From assembly GCF_004115215.2 (NCBI RefSeq), contig NW_024396743.1, positions 620,001-684,000 on the forward strand: 64,000 nt of DNA. Reading direction: 5' to 3'. Below, one piece after another: positions 43,626-61,909 of this stretch (position 1 is the stretch's first letter; each line of letters begins with the position of its first letter). The DNA is from Ornithorhynchus anatinus (lineage: Eukaryota; Chordata; Mammalia; Monotremata; Ornithorhynchidae). The notes beneath the pieces were generated by a model. That model was not told where the DNA came from. It made no database searches and saw nothing but the letters and a program-made list of their open reading frames with translations. The position numbers and the translations under genes were made by a program.

Positions 43626-43877
43626 ACCCAGGCCTAGGAGTCAGAAGGACCTAGGTTCTAATCTCAGCTCTGCCATGTCTGTTGTGTGACTCTGGGCAAG
43701 TCACTTAACTTCTCTGTGCCTCAGTTGCCTCATACATATGTAAAATGGAGATTGAGACCGTGAGCCCCATATGGGACAGGGACCGTATCCAACCTGATTT
43801 GCTTGTATCCACCCCCGTGCTTAGTGCCTGGCACATAGTAAGTGTTAACAGATACCACATTTATTATTCTTATAGGA
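43626..43877 (+). repeat. Mon-1 SINE
   Basis: 'aggcctaggagtcagaagga' through 'aagtgttaacagataccaca'. Confidence 0.92.
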
Positions 43878-43884
43878 TGACCAG

Positions 43885-44148
43885 ATTGGTCAATTATATT
43901 TATTGAGAGCTGTGTGCTCAGCACTGTGCTACGTACTTGGGAAAGTAAAAAGGATTAAGTAGACATGATCCTCTAGACTGTAAGCTCATTGTGAGTGGGA
44001 AACGTGTCTACCAAGTCTTTTGTATTGTATGTACCCAGGCACCTTGTACAGTGCTGTGCACAGGCTGCTCACTAAATACTGCTAATTGATTGATTGATGA
44101 ATTATTTGAGTGCTATGTGCAGAACACTGTACTACATGCTTGGAAGAG
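43885..44148. repeat. alternating LINE-2 tails
   Basis: Reverse 43890-43965, forward 43973-44093 and reverse 44090-44148, each recognisable by the 'agcactgtgct' or 'cttgtacagtgctgtgcaca' block. Confidence 0.8.
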
Positions 44149-44149
44149 T

Positions 44150-44620
44150 AGCAGCATGGCTTAGTGGAAAGAGGCCGGGCTTGGGAGTCAGAGGTTGTGG
44201 GTTCCAATCCCTGCTCCTCCACTTATGAGCTGTGTGACTTTGGGCCAGTCACTTCACTTCTCTGAGCCTCAGTGGCCTCATCTGTCAAATGGGGATGAAG
44301 ACTGTGAGCCCCACATGGGACAACCTGATCACCTTGTATCCCCCCAGCGCTTAGAACAGTGCTTTGCACATAGTAAGCGCCTAACAAATACCAACATTAT
44401 TCTCTGGACCTCAGTGGCCTCATCTGTCAAATGGGGATGAAGACTGTGAGCCCCACGTGGGACAACCTGATGACGTTGTATCATCAGATACAAGCAGCAT
44501 CTTGTAGATATCTACAAGTATCCTATAGTATCTTGTAGAAGCAGGATCTTAGAGCAGTGCTTGGCACATAGTAGGCGCTTAACAAATACCGGTATCATTA
44601 TTAAAAACCATCATTATTTC
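44150..44620 (+). repeat. Mon-1 SINE with a partly repeated 3' half and a palindromic insert
   Basis: Full Mon-1 44150-44400, then the middle ('cctcagtggcctcatctgtc' onward) repeats nearly identically at 44410-44475. A palindrome-rich insert follows at about 44476-44550, then the Mon-1 end resumes ('gagcagtgcttggcacatag'). Confidence 0.88.
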
Positions 44621-44749
44621 CATACACCTGAACAGCCTTTCCCTGGCTGAAACAAGCTTAGAGCCCTGCCCTCATGGGGCTTACCCGCCTTACAGAAGGC
44701 GGAGCGCTTAGCAAATACCCTCCTCATCGCCATTCTCCCGAGCGCTTGT

Positions 44750-45187
44750 TAGGGTGGGGGGGAGCGGGGTGCGGTGGGAGGGGGTGTGTTTTTGTATTTT
44801 TGTGGTTGTCGTGTCGGTGTGTGGCGAGGGGCAGGCCGCCCTGCCACGAGGCGCAGCGCGGGCCGCTGAGGAGGCGCGTGCGCGCGCGCGCTGGGGGCTC
44901 CCTCCTCGGCCTCGCGCCTGCCAACGGCCGCCCGCCCGACGCCCCACGGCCTCCTCCCGTTGGACGGGCGGCCGTCAGGCAGCGCGAGGGGCAGGCCGGC
45001 CGGGGGCCTTCTCCTGTGGGGAGGAGGGCCGTCAGGCAGCGCGACGGGCAGGCCGGCCGGGGGGCCTTCTCGCGCTGGGCGGGCGGCCGTCAGGCATCGC
45101 GAGGGGCAGGCCGGCCGGGGGCCTTCCTGCGGTTTGGGGCCCGGCGCGCGGGAAGAGGCGGCGGGCGCGAGCAGGCCGGGGGGCGTC
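44750..45187 (+). promoter_or_regulatory. NUP85: NUP85 CpG-island promoter
   Basis: GC/CpG-rich block with a (GC)n run (cgcgtgcgcgcgcgc near 44875) and the 58-bp repeat. No TATA box near the ATG. In other mammals, as I recall, NUP85 shares its promoter with SUMO2; here the two starts are 8.2 kb apart. Exact start site unknown. Confidence 0.55.
44955..45135. repeat. 58-bp GC tandem repeat at the NUP85 5' end
   Basis: Three copies, period 58: 'gccgtcaggca' at 44971, 45028/45029 and 45086, each followed by 'gggcaggccggccggggg'. It lies within 230 bases upstream of the NUP85 ATG. Confidence 0.93.
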
Positions 45188-53097
<7,910 letters not shown>

Positions 53098-53146
53098 GCC
53101 TGGCCGCTCCCCCCCCCACCGCTCTGTACATACACCATTTTTAAAA

Positions 53147-53152
53147 AATAAA
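53147..53152 (+). terminator. polyadenylation signal of NUP85
   Basis: AATAAA 50 bases after the stop; the 3'UTR is only about 70 bases long. Confidence 0.85.
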
Positions 53153-53247
53153 CCTGACTTTTTGCAACTCCAGCTGCGAGCCCATGTCCCTCTCCCGCCC
53201 CCCAGCTCCGAAGCAGCAGGTGGCAGGACGGGGTGTAGGAAAGGCGA

Positions 53248-53253
53248 TTTATT
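53248..53253 (-). terminator. polyadenylation signal of GGA3
   Basis: TTTATT on the plus strand (AATAAA for GGA3), about 615 bases past the GGA3 stop and 96 bases from the NUP85 signal. Confidence 0.8.
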
Positions 53254-53869
53254 GAACATGCAGCAGAACAGAAGCAGCGCAGCCCGGCTCCGGTCTGGCT
53301 GCGTGGGACGGGGCGCCGCGGCCGTGGACGACTCCCAATCCCGAAGGGGGAGCGGGCCGGGTTCGGCCCGGGGTCCTAGCGCCCCTGCTCCGGCCCCGCG
53401 GCTGCTCTCGGAGCACCCCTCCCCGGCTCCTCCCCTTCCCGGAGCGGTATCTGAGTCCAACATCCAGTTAGCCTTAACCGGGAGGGGGTGTCTGACCTTC
53501 CTGTGAGATATTACCACTCTGGCCATCTGTCGGGGCCGGCCCGCCGCACCGCCGGCCCCACGGCGGCTGCTCCCCTACCCCCGCCGGGCACCCGTGAGGC
53601 CACAGCGAGCCGGGGATGGGCGGGGGGTAATACTGCTCCCAGGACCGGGCTGGCGGCCTCTCCCTCCTCCTCCCCCCATCTCCTGGCCCTGGAGGGGGGC
53701 GGGCCCGGCCCCCCCCTCCAGGAGCGCGTTCCAGCTCATCTTACCACACGCGGGCTCCCGCTCTGGCCTCGGACGGCACGTGCCGGGATCGGGCCCGGCC
53801 CGGGGGCGGGTGGAGCGGGGCGGCCCCCTCCCCTCCCCTCCTCTGGAACGGCCCTCGCGGCCCTCGGGA
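53254..53869 (-). other. GGA3: GGA3 3' untranslated region
   Basis: GC-rich sequence between the GGA3 stop and its polyadenylation signal; no repeat recognised. Confidence 0.7.
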
Positions 53870-56800
53870 TCATAGGTTCCCCCACTGCTCCGGCGCCGGG
53901 AACTGGTCCACTTCACCCACCTCCATGCTCAGCTGCTCCCCCAGGGTGAAGGTCAAGCGGTAGCGCAGCCTCACCTTCTCCTGTGGGGAGGGACAGCTAC
54001 GAGGGGGGCTCCGGGCCCCTTCTGACCCTCCCCAAACCTCCCCATCCCCGACCGGCGCCGGAGCCCGCCCCCCTCCCTCCCTCACTCACCCTGAGCGGGT
54101 TGGCCAGCAACATGACCTGGGTCAGGGCCGCGGGGGGCTGGATGGGACTGAAGGGGGACAGCTCCGTCCCGGACGGCGGCTGCAGCTTCACCCTCATGGA
54201 CTGTCGAGCGGAGAGGACCAGATGGGGAGGGGGCCGGGTGACTGTCGCTTCCCCGGCCTCCTGGGGGTGGGGCCCCAAAGGTCCACGTTCAACCCCCCGG
54301 GGGCGAGCGGACGAACCGGCAGCCGGTCGGTTACCTTGGGCACGGCTGCCTGCAGCAGGATGCCCGTGACGGGCAGCGGGGCCGTGTTGAGCATGGACAC
54401 CACGACCACCAGCACATCCGGCCGGCCCGGGGGGCACTCCTTGGCGAAGTGGAACAGGATGCGGAAGCCGTCCTTGTCGTAGGCAGTCACGGGGAGGACG
54501 CTGCCTGCAAGTGGAGGGCAGAGGGGTGAGGCTCGGACTCGGGACGCCCCTGTCCCCAACACTCCTTAAGGGGTGGGGCTGGAGGCCAGAGAATCAAGAT
54601 GTGCGTGGGGGGGGGGGAGGTGGGGAGTTTGGGTCTTGTGGCTCTGGCCTCCCCAACCCCCACTGCGGAGCCCTGCCCTCCCAGCACCTACTGGGTCTGA
54701 TGGCTTCCAGGGGCACGTGGACGTTGGCCAGGGAGAGCTCGGCGGTCCGCAGAGGACTGCCGGGCAGTGGGAACAGGGGGCTGCCGGGGCCAGCCGCGAG
54801 AGGCGGGGGCGGTCCCGTGGGGGCGGTGGTCGCAGACCCGGCCCGGGGGGCCGGCGAAGAAGGGGCGACGCCGGCCAGGGAGCCGCCCGACCTGGAAATT
54901 GGCCAGAGAACAGAGGAGCCGGGTCAGCGCGAACCAGAGCGGGGGCCGGTGAGACCCCGGAGCCCGGGACGTCCGGCTTCCGCTCGCCTCATACCCTCGG
55001 GCTCCATCCAGAAGCTGCTCCAGGGGGTCAAGCCGGGCCGGGGGAGCCGCGGGCCCGGCCCTCGGTGGGGAGGCCGTGGCGGCCGGCGACCCCGCGGGGA
55101 GCAGGAGGGAGGCTGGGAAGGCGGGGGGCCGGAGGGCCGGGGAGGCCCCCGCGGGCTGCACCGAGGGCCGGAACAAGGGCTGGCCCGGGGAGCCGCCGCC
55201 GGGGCCGCTCGCCGCTTGGCGGCCGAACGGGTCCAGGTCCAGCTGTTCGTTCTGTTGGGGGAAGGGGAGAAACCAGTCTGGGGCCCGGCCCGGCCCCAGC
55301 CCACCCTCCCCCTTCCTCTTCTGGTATCTGGGGTGGGGGGGGAGGTGCTGTTTTGTGACCCAAGTCTGTTCTTACTGTAACACATCAACCCTTCGTCCGG
55401 GAGTCCCATCAAAGACGGGGATCTTTGTCCCACCCGATTAACTTGTACCTGCCCCGGCTCTCGGAACAGCGCCAGACACACAGTAAGCACTTAACGGACA
55501 CCATAACGATAATGATGCAGAGGGGCTCTGGGGCCTGCCTGGCTCTCAGCCCCCTTCCCAGGGTCTCCCCTCCATGCAGCCCCAGACCCTCCGTTCTTAC
55601 CTGGAACAGGCCCCACTGGCCGCTTCCTACGGCCTCGCCGAGAGCCGGGCCGGGGGTGGGGTCGGCGAGGCCTGGTGGACACGGACGCAGCTGTGAGCCC
55701 TCCCTCCCTCATCCACCACGGCCCCCGCCGCCCCTAAACCGGGGACAACTCCCCGCGGCTCACCCCGCCCTCGGGGCCACGCACCCAAGCACAGCAGCTC
55801 TTCGTCCAACAGGGAGATGGCGGCGGTGGGGGCAGGGGTCCCGGGGCCGGGGGCGGGCTCGGTCTGACTGGACGAGCGGCTGCGGGGCCCGGCCGCGGGC
55901 GGCGGTGGGAGGATGGGGATGTCCGCGGGGGGAGGGGTGGGCTCCGGGGCCACAGGTGGGTTCGTGCTGCAGCTCCCGTCCAGCCCCGAGAGGTCGATGA
56001 GGCTGTCGGGGGGGTGGGGACCTGCCCGAGGGGGAGACACTCAGTAACTGACGGGCAGGTACCCACCCCCTTCAGTTCCTCACCCCTTTGTATCCAGGGA
56101 GGTGGAGAGAGCAAAAAAGAGAAAGGGGGTGGGTGGTGGGGGTGGTCTGAGTGGTGGGGCACGACCTTCCGGGAAAGAGGCTTGTACTCTGGCTCTGGAA
56201 GGGGTCCCCAAACCCCCCCAGGGCAGTTTTTCACCTTCGGGGGCCGGCGCGGGGTCGGCCGCCTCGGCCGCCTCCGGCTCACCGTTGACCAGCTGCCCTT
56301 CGACGACCCTCTTGTAGGAGGCGATGACCCGGGACAGGTTGTCACTGGCCTGCAGGATGTCCCCTGCAGCGGAAGGGCGGCGGAGCGGAGGGGCGGTCAG
56401 AGACCTCCCCGACTCGCCCCACCATAAGCCCGCCGCCCTCGGCCACGCCCCCCGACCCCGCTCCCCTCACGTACCCAGACTGCCGTCGTCGTCCTCGGTC
56501 TCGCTGGCCAGCCTGAACAGGGCTCGTCTCTTGGCCTCGCACCTCTCGTACAGCTCCTGGGAGCGGGAAGGGGGGCCGTGGGGAGTGGCTCTGGGCAGAA
56601 GACCACCCCCCCATCAGAGGACGGCCAACGGCTCCTCTCGGCATCCTCGGCGAAAGCAGTCCCCCCACGGGCCCGGGGGCCACGCCGGCCATTAGCCCAA
56701 ACCCCGGAAGGCCAGACGCCCCGCTCGGCCAGGCGGCCCTGTTCTCTGAGCCCGGGCTGGCGGCCCCCTCCCCCGTCCGGCGGGGCTACCTTCATGAGCT

Positions 56801-59800
56801 CCCTGTCGGCTGGGGCGGAGTGCTCCTTGCTGTAGTGCAGCAGCATCTCGTGCAGGAGCTTCACGTTGTTGCCGACCTCTTCCAGCGTGTGCAGCCTCCT
56901 GGTCACCTTCTGGATCCGGGCCTCATCCTGCGGTGGGGGCCCGGGCGGGGGCCGTCAGCGTCGGGGGGGGAAGAGAGGGTGGTGCCGGGATCCAGCTCCC
57001 CCCACCCCGACCCACGGCCGGCAGACAGACCGGCAGACGGAAGGCAGGCGGGCGGCAGCCTTCTGGAAAGTCCTGCTAGATCTGGGGCCCCGCGAGACAC
57101 CGCTCCAACCCTCTTCCTGCCCTGCAGCTTCCCGGGGCCGGGCTGGTCTGGGGAAGGTGGGGGATGGACCAGCTGCTCCTCCTCTTTCCTGGACCCCGAC
57201 CCCACGGCCAGCACCAGCCTCTCACCTCTTTCACCATGGACTTGATCAGTTTGTTGGCCTCCTGTAGGTCATCTGGGTTTTTGCTCTTTAGCAGCTTGGC
57301 CAGGAGCTGAAAGGGGAGAATCCATCAGATCGATCGACGACTGGAATTTGCTGAGCACTTACTGTGTGCGGAGCACTGTACTGAGTGTTCGGGCGCATAC
57401 AGTATAACTGAGATGACAGCCGTTACCATAAATAAATAAATAAGTCGCAGATATATGCGGAAATGCCGTACGGCTGAGGGTGGGGTAAAGGCCAAGTACC
57501 CAAAGGGTTCGGGTCCAAGCGTGTAGACGAAGCAGAAGACTCGGGTGCCCTGCTGCAGGTCAGGACCTAGGTGGTGGAGGTGGGCGTCTACTGACTGTCC
57601 ACCGAGTGCCCAGATATGAGCCCGGCCCAGGCTCCGGCTGGGCGGGGCGTGGGTGTCTGTCTGCTCAGGGCAACCCCTGGGTGAGGTTAAGGTTCATTCA
57701 ATAGTATTTATTGAGCGCTTACTAGGTTCTGTCCCTTCGCCCTACGGACCACTTTCCACCATCAGGGACCCCCCAGAGTGTGGCCGCTTGGTCTCAGGAC
57801 GAGGGTCCCGTGGCCGGTAAAGAGTGGCTCCAGGCTGGGGCTTCAGCACCTCCATCTGGGAAACTGGGGGTCTGGGAGTCTGGGGGGCCCAAGGGGAAGA
57901 GGGGCGGGTGTGGGGCCGGGTTCACCTTGGACTTCTCCTCATCGTCAAACACGGGGTTCTTTGGACGAGGAGGAGGGGAGGGGATCAGGGTCCGGTCCAC
58001 GGGGATCAGCGGGTCAGAGAGCACGATCCCTGCATCACAGAGGGAGCGGAGTGGGGCCCAGCCCATCCCAGGCTTCCCTTCCTCCCTCCCCACCGGCAGC
58101 TGATGGAGCTTCCTGACAGAATTCCCAGCCCTTTATGGAATCTCCTGATTCCCAGACCCTGTTCCCGCCAGCATTTTCTGGTTCTCATGGGCTGCCTGAG
58201 CCTGGACCCAGCCCTCCTCCCGATCCAACCCAGATGTGGCTCTGACCAGGCCCCCGGCCCCCATTCCCCATTTGAACCGTCACCTCGCTCACCTTGCCTT
58301 TTCAGCATCTGGTAGGCATCCTTGATTTTGGACTCCTCGGGCAGGGCCACGGTCCAGCTGAACAACAGTTCGATGACCTTGGCCTTCACCTTCTCCGAGA
58401 CCCGGTCCCCCAGGTACTGAGGAGCGCAGGAAAACGGGGAGTGGGGGAGAGCCTGGTTACGGGCTCAGGCGGCACCCGCAGAGCAGCGAGACCCTTCCTG
58501 GGCGGCCGAGGGCTCCCCGGGGTGGGGGGTCCCCGCCCCAGCCCGGGCTCACCTTTGGGGAGACGACTTTGATCAGCTCATTCAGGAAGCGGAACTTCCC
58601 CACTTCACTGTGGAAACGCCGGCCGCAGTTTTTCATTCCCGCCTCCAGGACCTGGGGGAAATGGGGTGCCACCGTGGGGCCGGGCCCCGGGGCACGGGCG
58701 GGGAGGCTGGCATCCCCATGCTGGGCTGGGTCGGGGGGGGGGGCCTCCCCCCTTTCCCCTCATCGCCACGTGGCTCAGTGAAAAGAGCCCGGGTTTGGGA
58801 GTCAGAGATCATGGGTTCTAATCCTGTCTCCGACACTTGTCAGCTGTGTGACCTTAGGCAAGTCACTTAACTTCTCTGGGCCTCGGCAACCTCATCTGTA
58901 AAATGGGGATGAAGTCTGTGAGCCCCATGTGGGACAACCTGATGATCTTGTACCCCCCCGTCCCCAGCGCTTAGGACAGTGCTTGGCACAGCGTAAGCGC
59001 TTAACAGATGCCTAAAAAATAAAAAAATTGGGTAGTCGGGGGGTGACCTACGGTGAGCGCCTGGACGGCCTCCCATTCCTGCGGCGACTGGATCTTGTGC
59101 GCCAGCAGCCGGACTGCGATCTGGGGGCTGAGGGAGAGATGTGGCTAACATCCCCCGGGGGCCGAATTTCCCGGTCCGGTGGAGCGGGAGTCGCCTCTTC
59201 CCCGTTGCCCCCCGCCCCACTGCCCCCAGGACTGACCCCTCGAGTTCCTTGTTGATCTGGTCGCAGAAGCCAATGACGTACTCCCAGTCCTCCTGGCGGT
59301 TGGATGGGTTGGTGGCCTTGTCTAAGGGGGGCAGAGGGGAAGGGGGACAAGGGAAAGGGGCTAGACTTACAGGGTGGGGGACGGGGCGGGCGGCCCGAGT
59401 TACGGGGCAGGAAGGAGAGGGATCCAGGACTCTGGGGGGAAGGAGCGATGCTCTGCTCTAATCCTCCCGACTAGACTGTGAACCCATCATTGGGCATGGA
59501 TTGTCTCTATCTGTTGCCAAACTGTTCATTCCAAGCGCTGAGTCCAGTGCTCTGCACAGAGTAAGCGCTCAATAAATACTATTGAATGAATTGGGCAGGG
59601 ATGGTGTCTGTTGCTGAACTGTCCATTCCAAGCGCTCAGTCCTGTGCTCTGCACAGAGTAAGCGCTCAATAAATCCGATTGGATGAATGAATGGGGCAGG
59701 GATTTTCTCTATCTGTTGCCGAAATGTCTATTCCAAGCGCTTAGTCCAGCGCTCTGCACAGAGTAAGCGCTCAATAAATACGATTGAATAAGTGAATCGG

Positions 59801-60372
59801 GCAGGGATGGTCTCTGTTGCCGAATGGTCCATTCCAAGCGCTCAGTCCAGCGCTCTGCACATAGCAGGCGCCCAATAAATACGATCGAATGAATGAATGA
59901 ATGGGGCAGGGACTGTATCTGTTGCCGAACTGTCCATTCCAAGCGCTCAGTCCAGCGCTCTGCACAGAGTAAGCGCTCAAGAAACACGACTGAATGAATG
60001 AAAGATGGGTGAGGAGGCAGCGGGGGACAGACGGGGCGACAAGGAGGGGCGGTGGAAAATCCGAGGAAGGGAGGAGGCGAGGAGCCGACGGGCAGGAGGA
60101 CCTGACTCCCGCCGCTCCGTCCGCGGATAGCGGGGGTTATCGTGGCGGCCGGTCCTGGGCTGGTCCTGGGCAGGGGCAGGGGCAGGAGCAGGGGCAGGAG
60201 CAGGGGCAGAAGCAGGGGCAGAAGCAGGGGCAAGGGCACGGGGCGGGGGCGGCGTGCATTGAATGAGCTGGGCAGAGGACCCGGCGTGGGGCGGGATGGG
60301 CCGGGAGCGAGACCGGGGCCGCCGTTACTCACTCAGCCAAGACTCCAGACTCTCCCCTTCCGCGTCCGCCAT
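53870..60372 (-). CDS. GGA3: GGA3, Golgi-localised gamma-ear ARF-binding clathrin adaptor
   Basis: Seventeen coding exons on the minus strand: 60372-60333, 59321-59237, 59127-59052, 58651-58553, 58416-58293, 58029-57926, 57306-57226, 56927-56790, 56556-56475, 56363-56235, 56021-55785, 55671-55601, 55251-54995, 54891-54692, 54504-54335, 54200-54090, 53980-53870; 704 residues (human 723), all in phase. Order: VHS domain (about 1-150, cargo DXXLL sorting signals), GAT (about 170-300, ARF-GTP and ubiquitin), proline-rich hinge, gamma-ear (about 575-704, ending EQWGNL). The hinge keeps a clathrin-box-like LIDLS (327-331) and the autoinhibitory DEELL (392-396). WGLF (418-421) is a WxxF ear-binding form where human has WHLL. 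Exons 12-14 encode a low-complexity Pro/Ala/Gly hinge unlike human. Role: trans-Golgi to endosome sorting of mannose-6-phosphate receptors and BACE1. Confidence 0.97.
55403..55518 (+). repeat. Mon-1 3' half in GGA3 intron 12
   Basis: 'gcgccagacacacagtaagc' and 'cacttaacggacaccataac', truncated at the 5' side. Confidence 0.75.
57330..57480 (-). repeat. LINE-2 3' end in GGA3 intron 6
   Basis: 'tttgctgagcacttactgtg', then 'aataaataaataagtcgcag' from the L2 3'UTR. A further scrap lies at 57690-57730 ('attcaatagtatttattgag'). Confidence 0.82.
58769..59022 (+). repeat. Mon-1 SINE, full length, in GGA3 intron 3
   Basis: 'acgtggctcagtgaaaagag' through 'taagcgcttaacagatgcct' plus an A-rich tail. Confidence 0.95.
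59458..60003 (+). repeat. tandem array of LINE-2 3' tails, about 100-bp period, in GGA3 intron 1
   Basis: Five head-to-tail copies of the last 100 bases of L2; 'tctgcaca' plus 'agcgctcaa' recurs at about 59551, 59648, 59753, 59854 and 59959 (spacings 97, 105, 101, 105). Each copy ends in (TGAA)n and the next starts within 'ggcagggatggt'. Confidence 0.95.
60165..60246. repeat. 6/12-bp minisatellite (GGGGCAGGAGCA)n in GGA3 intron 1
   Basis: About six and a half degenerate units of 12 bases alternating 'ggggcagg' or 'ggggcaga' with 'agca'. Confidence 0.9.
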
Positions 60373-60545
60373 ATTGCAGCGCCCGCCCCGCCCCGGCCTC
60401 GGCCTCCCAAAGCTCGCGAGAGCCGCCCAGGGCCACGGCGCGCGCGCGCGCGAGGCGTGGAGGGGGGAGCGCGCGCGCGGCGGCAGGAGGGGCGCATGCG
60501 CGGCCGCGCGCGCGGCGAGCCCGGGAAGCGCGGCCCCGCGCCAGG
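60373..60545. promoter_or_regulatory. GGA3: GGA3 promoter with NRF1 site and CG runs
   Basis: CpG island with alternating CG tracts (for example 60438-60451 and 60506-60515) and a palindromic NRF1 site GCGCATGCGC (60492-60501). A YY1-like ATGGCGG overlaps the GGA3 start codon on the minus strand. No TATA box. Upstream it meets a Mon-1 at 60588. Confidence 0.65.
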
Positions 60546-60587
60546 CGGCCCGGGCTCCCCTCGGGCATCAGTTTCCCCGGCTCTAAA

Positions 60588-60822
60588 TAATAATAATGTT
60601 GGTATTTATTAAGCGCTTCCTCTGTGCAGAGCACTGTTCTAAGCGCTGGGGGAGATACAGGGTCAGCAGGTGGTCCCACGTGAGGCTCCCAGTCTTCATC
60701 CCCATTTTCCAGATGAGGGAACTGAGGCCCAGAGAAGTGAAGTGATTTGCCCACAGTCACCCAGCTGACGAGTGGCAGAGCGGGATTCGAACCCATGACC
60801 CCTGACTCCCACGCCACGCTAA
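60588..60822 (-). repeat. Mon-1 SINE next to the GGA3 promoter
   Basis: 'taatgttggtatttattaag' to 'cctgactcccacgccacgct'. Confidence 0.93.
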
Positions 60823-60824
60823 TA

Positions 60825-61415
60825 CACTCATTCACTCATTTCTGGAGCGCTCACTATGCGCAGAGCACTGGAAGGCCCTCCCTCCTCCCACCCGCCAAAC
60901 TCACTCTCTTCCCCTCTTCGAAGCCCTACCGAGACCTCACCTCCTCCAGGAGGCCTGCCCAGACTGAGCTTCCCCTTTTCCCTCTGCTCCTCCCCCTTCC
61001 CCTCCCCTCAGCACTGTGCTCATTGGTATATATTATTTATTACCCTATTTATTTTGTTAGGAGTATATCCCCTTGATTCTATTTATCTTGATGATGTCTT
61101 GTTTTTGCTTTGTTCTCTTTTGCTTTGCCGTCTGTCTGCCCCGTTTAGACCGTGAGCCCGTCGCTGGGCAGGGATGGTCTCTATCTGCTGCCCAATTGTA
61201 CATTCCAAGCGCTCAGTACAGTGCTCTGCGCACAGTAAACGCTCAATAAATATGATTGAATGAATGAATGCACACAGTAAGCACTCCATAAATACGATTG
61301 AATGAATGAACGAATGCACAGAGTAAGCGCTCCATAAATACGATTGAATGAACGAATGCACACAGTAAACGCTCAATAAATCCTATTGAATGACTAAATG
61401 AACGAATGACTAAGC
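60825..61415 (+). repeat. LINE-2 3' end with about 50-bp tail repeats
   Basis: After a short reverse L2 scrap (60825-60872), a forward L2 starts in the RT C-terminus ('ctccaggaggcctgcccaga') and runs to about 61265. The last 45-50 bases ('cacacagtaagcactccata' to 'ttgaatgaa') then recur three more times to 61412. Confidence 0.93.
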
Positions 61416-61416
61416 T

Positions 61417-61907
61417 CTGGGAGGGTTGCTGGGGGGCACAAGCAAATCGGGTCGGACACAATCCCTGTCCCCTCACAGTTTCAATCTTCATTTTAGAGAT
61501 GAGATCACTGAGGCCCGGGGAAGTGAAGTTCTCTCATCTGTAAAATGGGCATGAAGACTGGACGCCCCACGGGGGACCACCTGATGAGCTTGGATCTCCC
61601 CCAACGCTTAGAACGGTGCTTGGCACATAGTAAGTGTTCAACCAATGCCAACATTATTATTATCAGGGGAAAGAGACTGGGCTTGGGAGTCAGAGGTCAT
61701 GGGTTCGAATCCTGGCTCTGCCACTTGTCAGCTGTGTGACTGTGGGTGAGTCACTTCGCTTCTCTGGGCCTCAGTTCCCTCCCTTGTAAAATGGGGATTA
61801 ACTGTGAGCCCCACGTGGGACCACCTGCTGACCCTGAATCTCCCCCAGCGCTTAGAACAGTGCTCTGCATATAGTAAGCGCTTAACAAATACCAAGATTA
61901 TTATTAT
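61417..61907. repeat. three Mon-1 pieces
   Basis: Reverse piece 61417-61530, forward 3' half 61531-61665 ('tctcatctgtaaaatgggca') and forward near-full copy 61666-61907. Confidence 0.9.
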
Positions 61908-61909
61908 CT

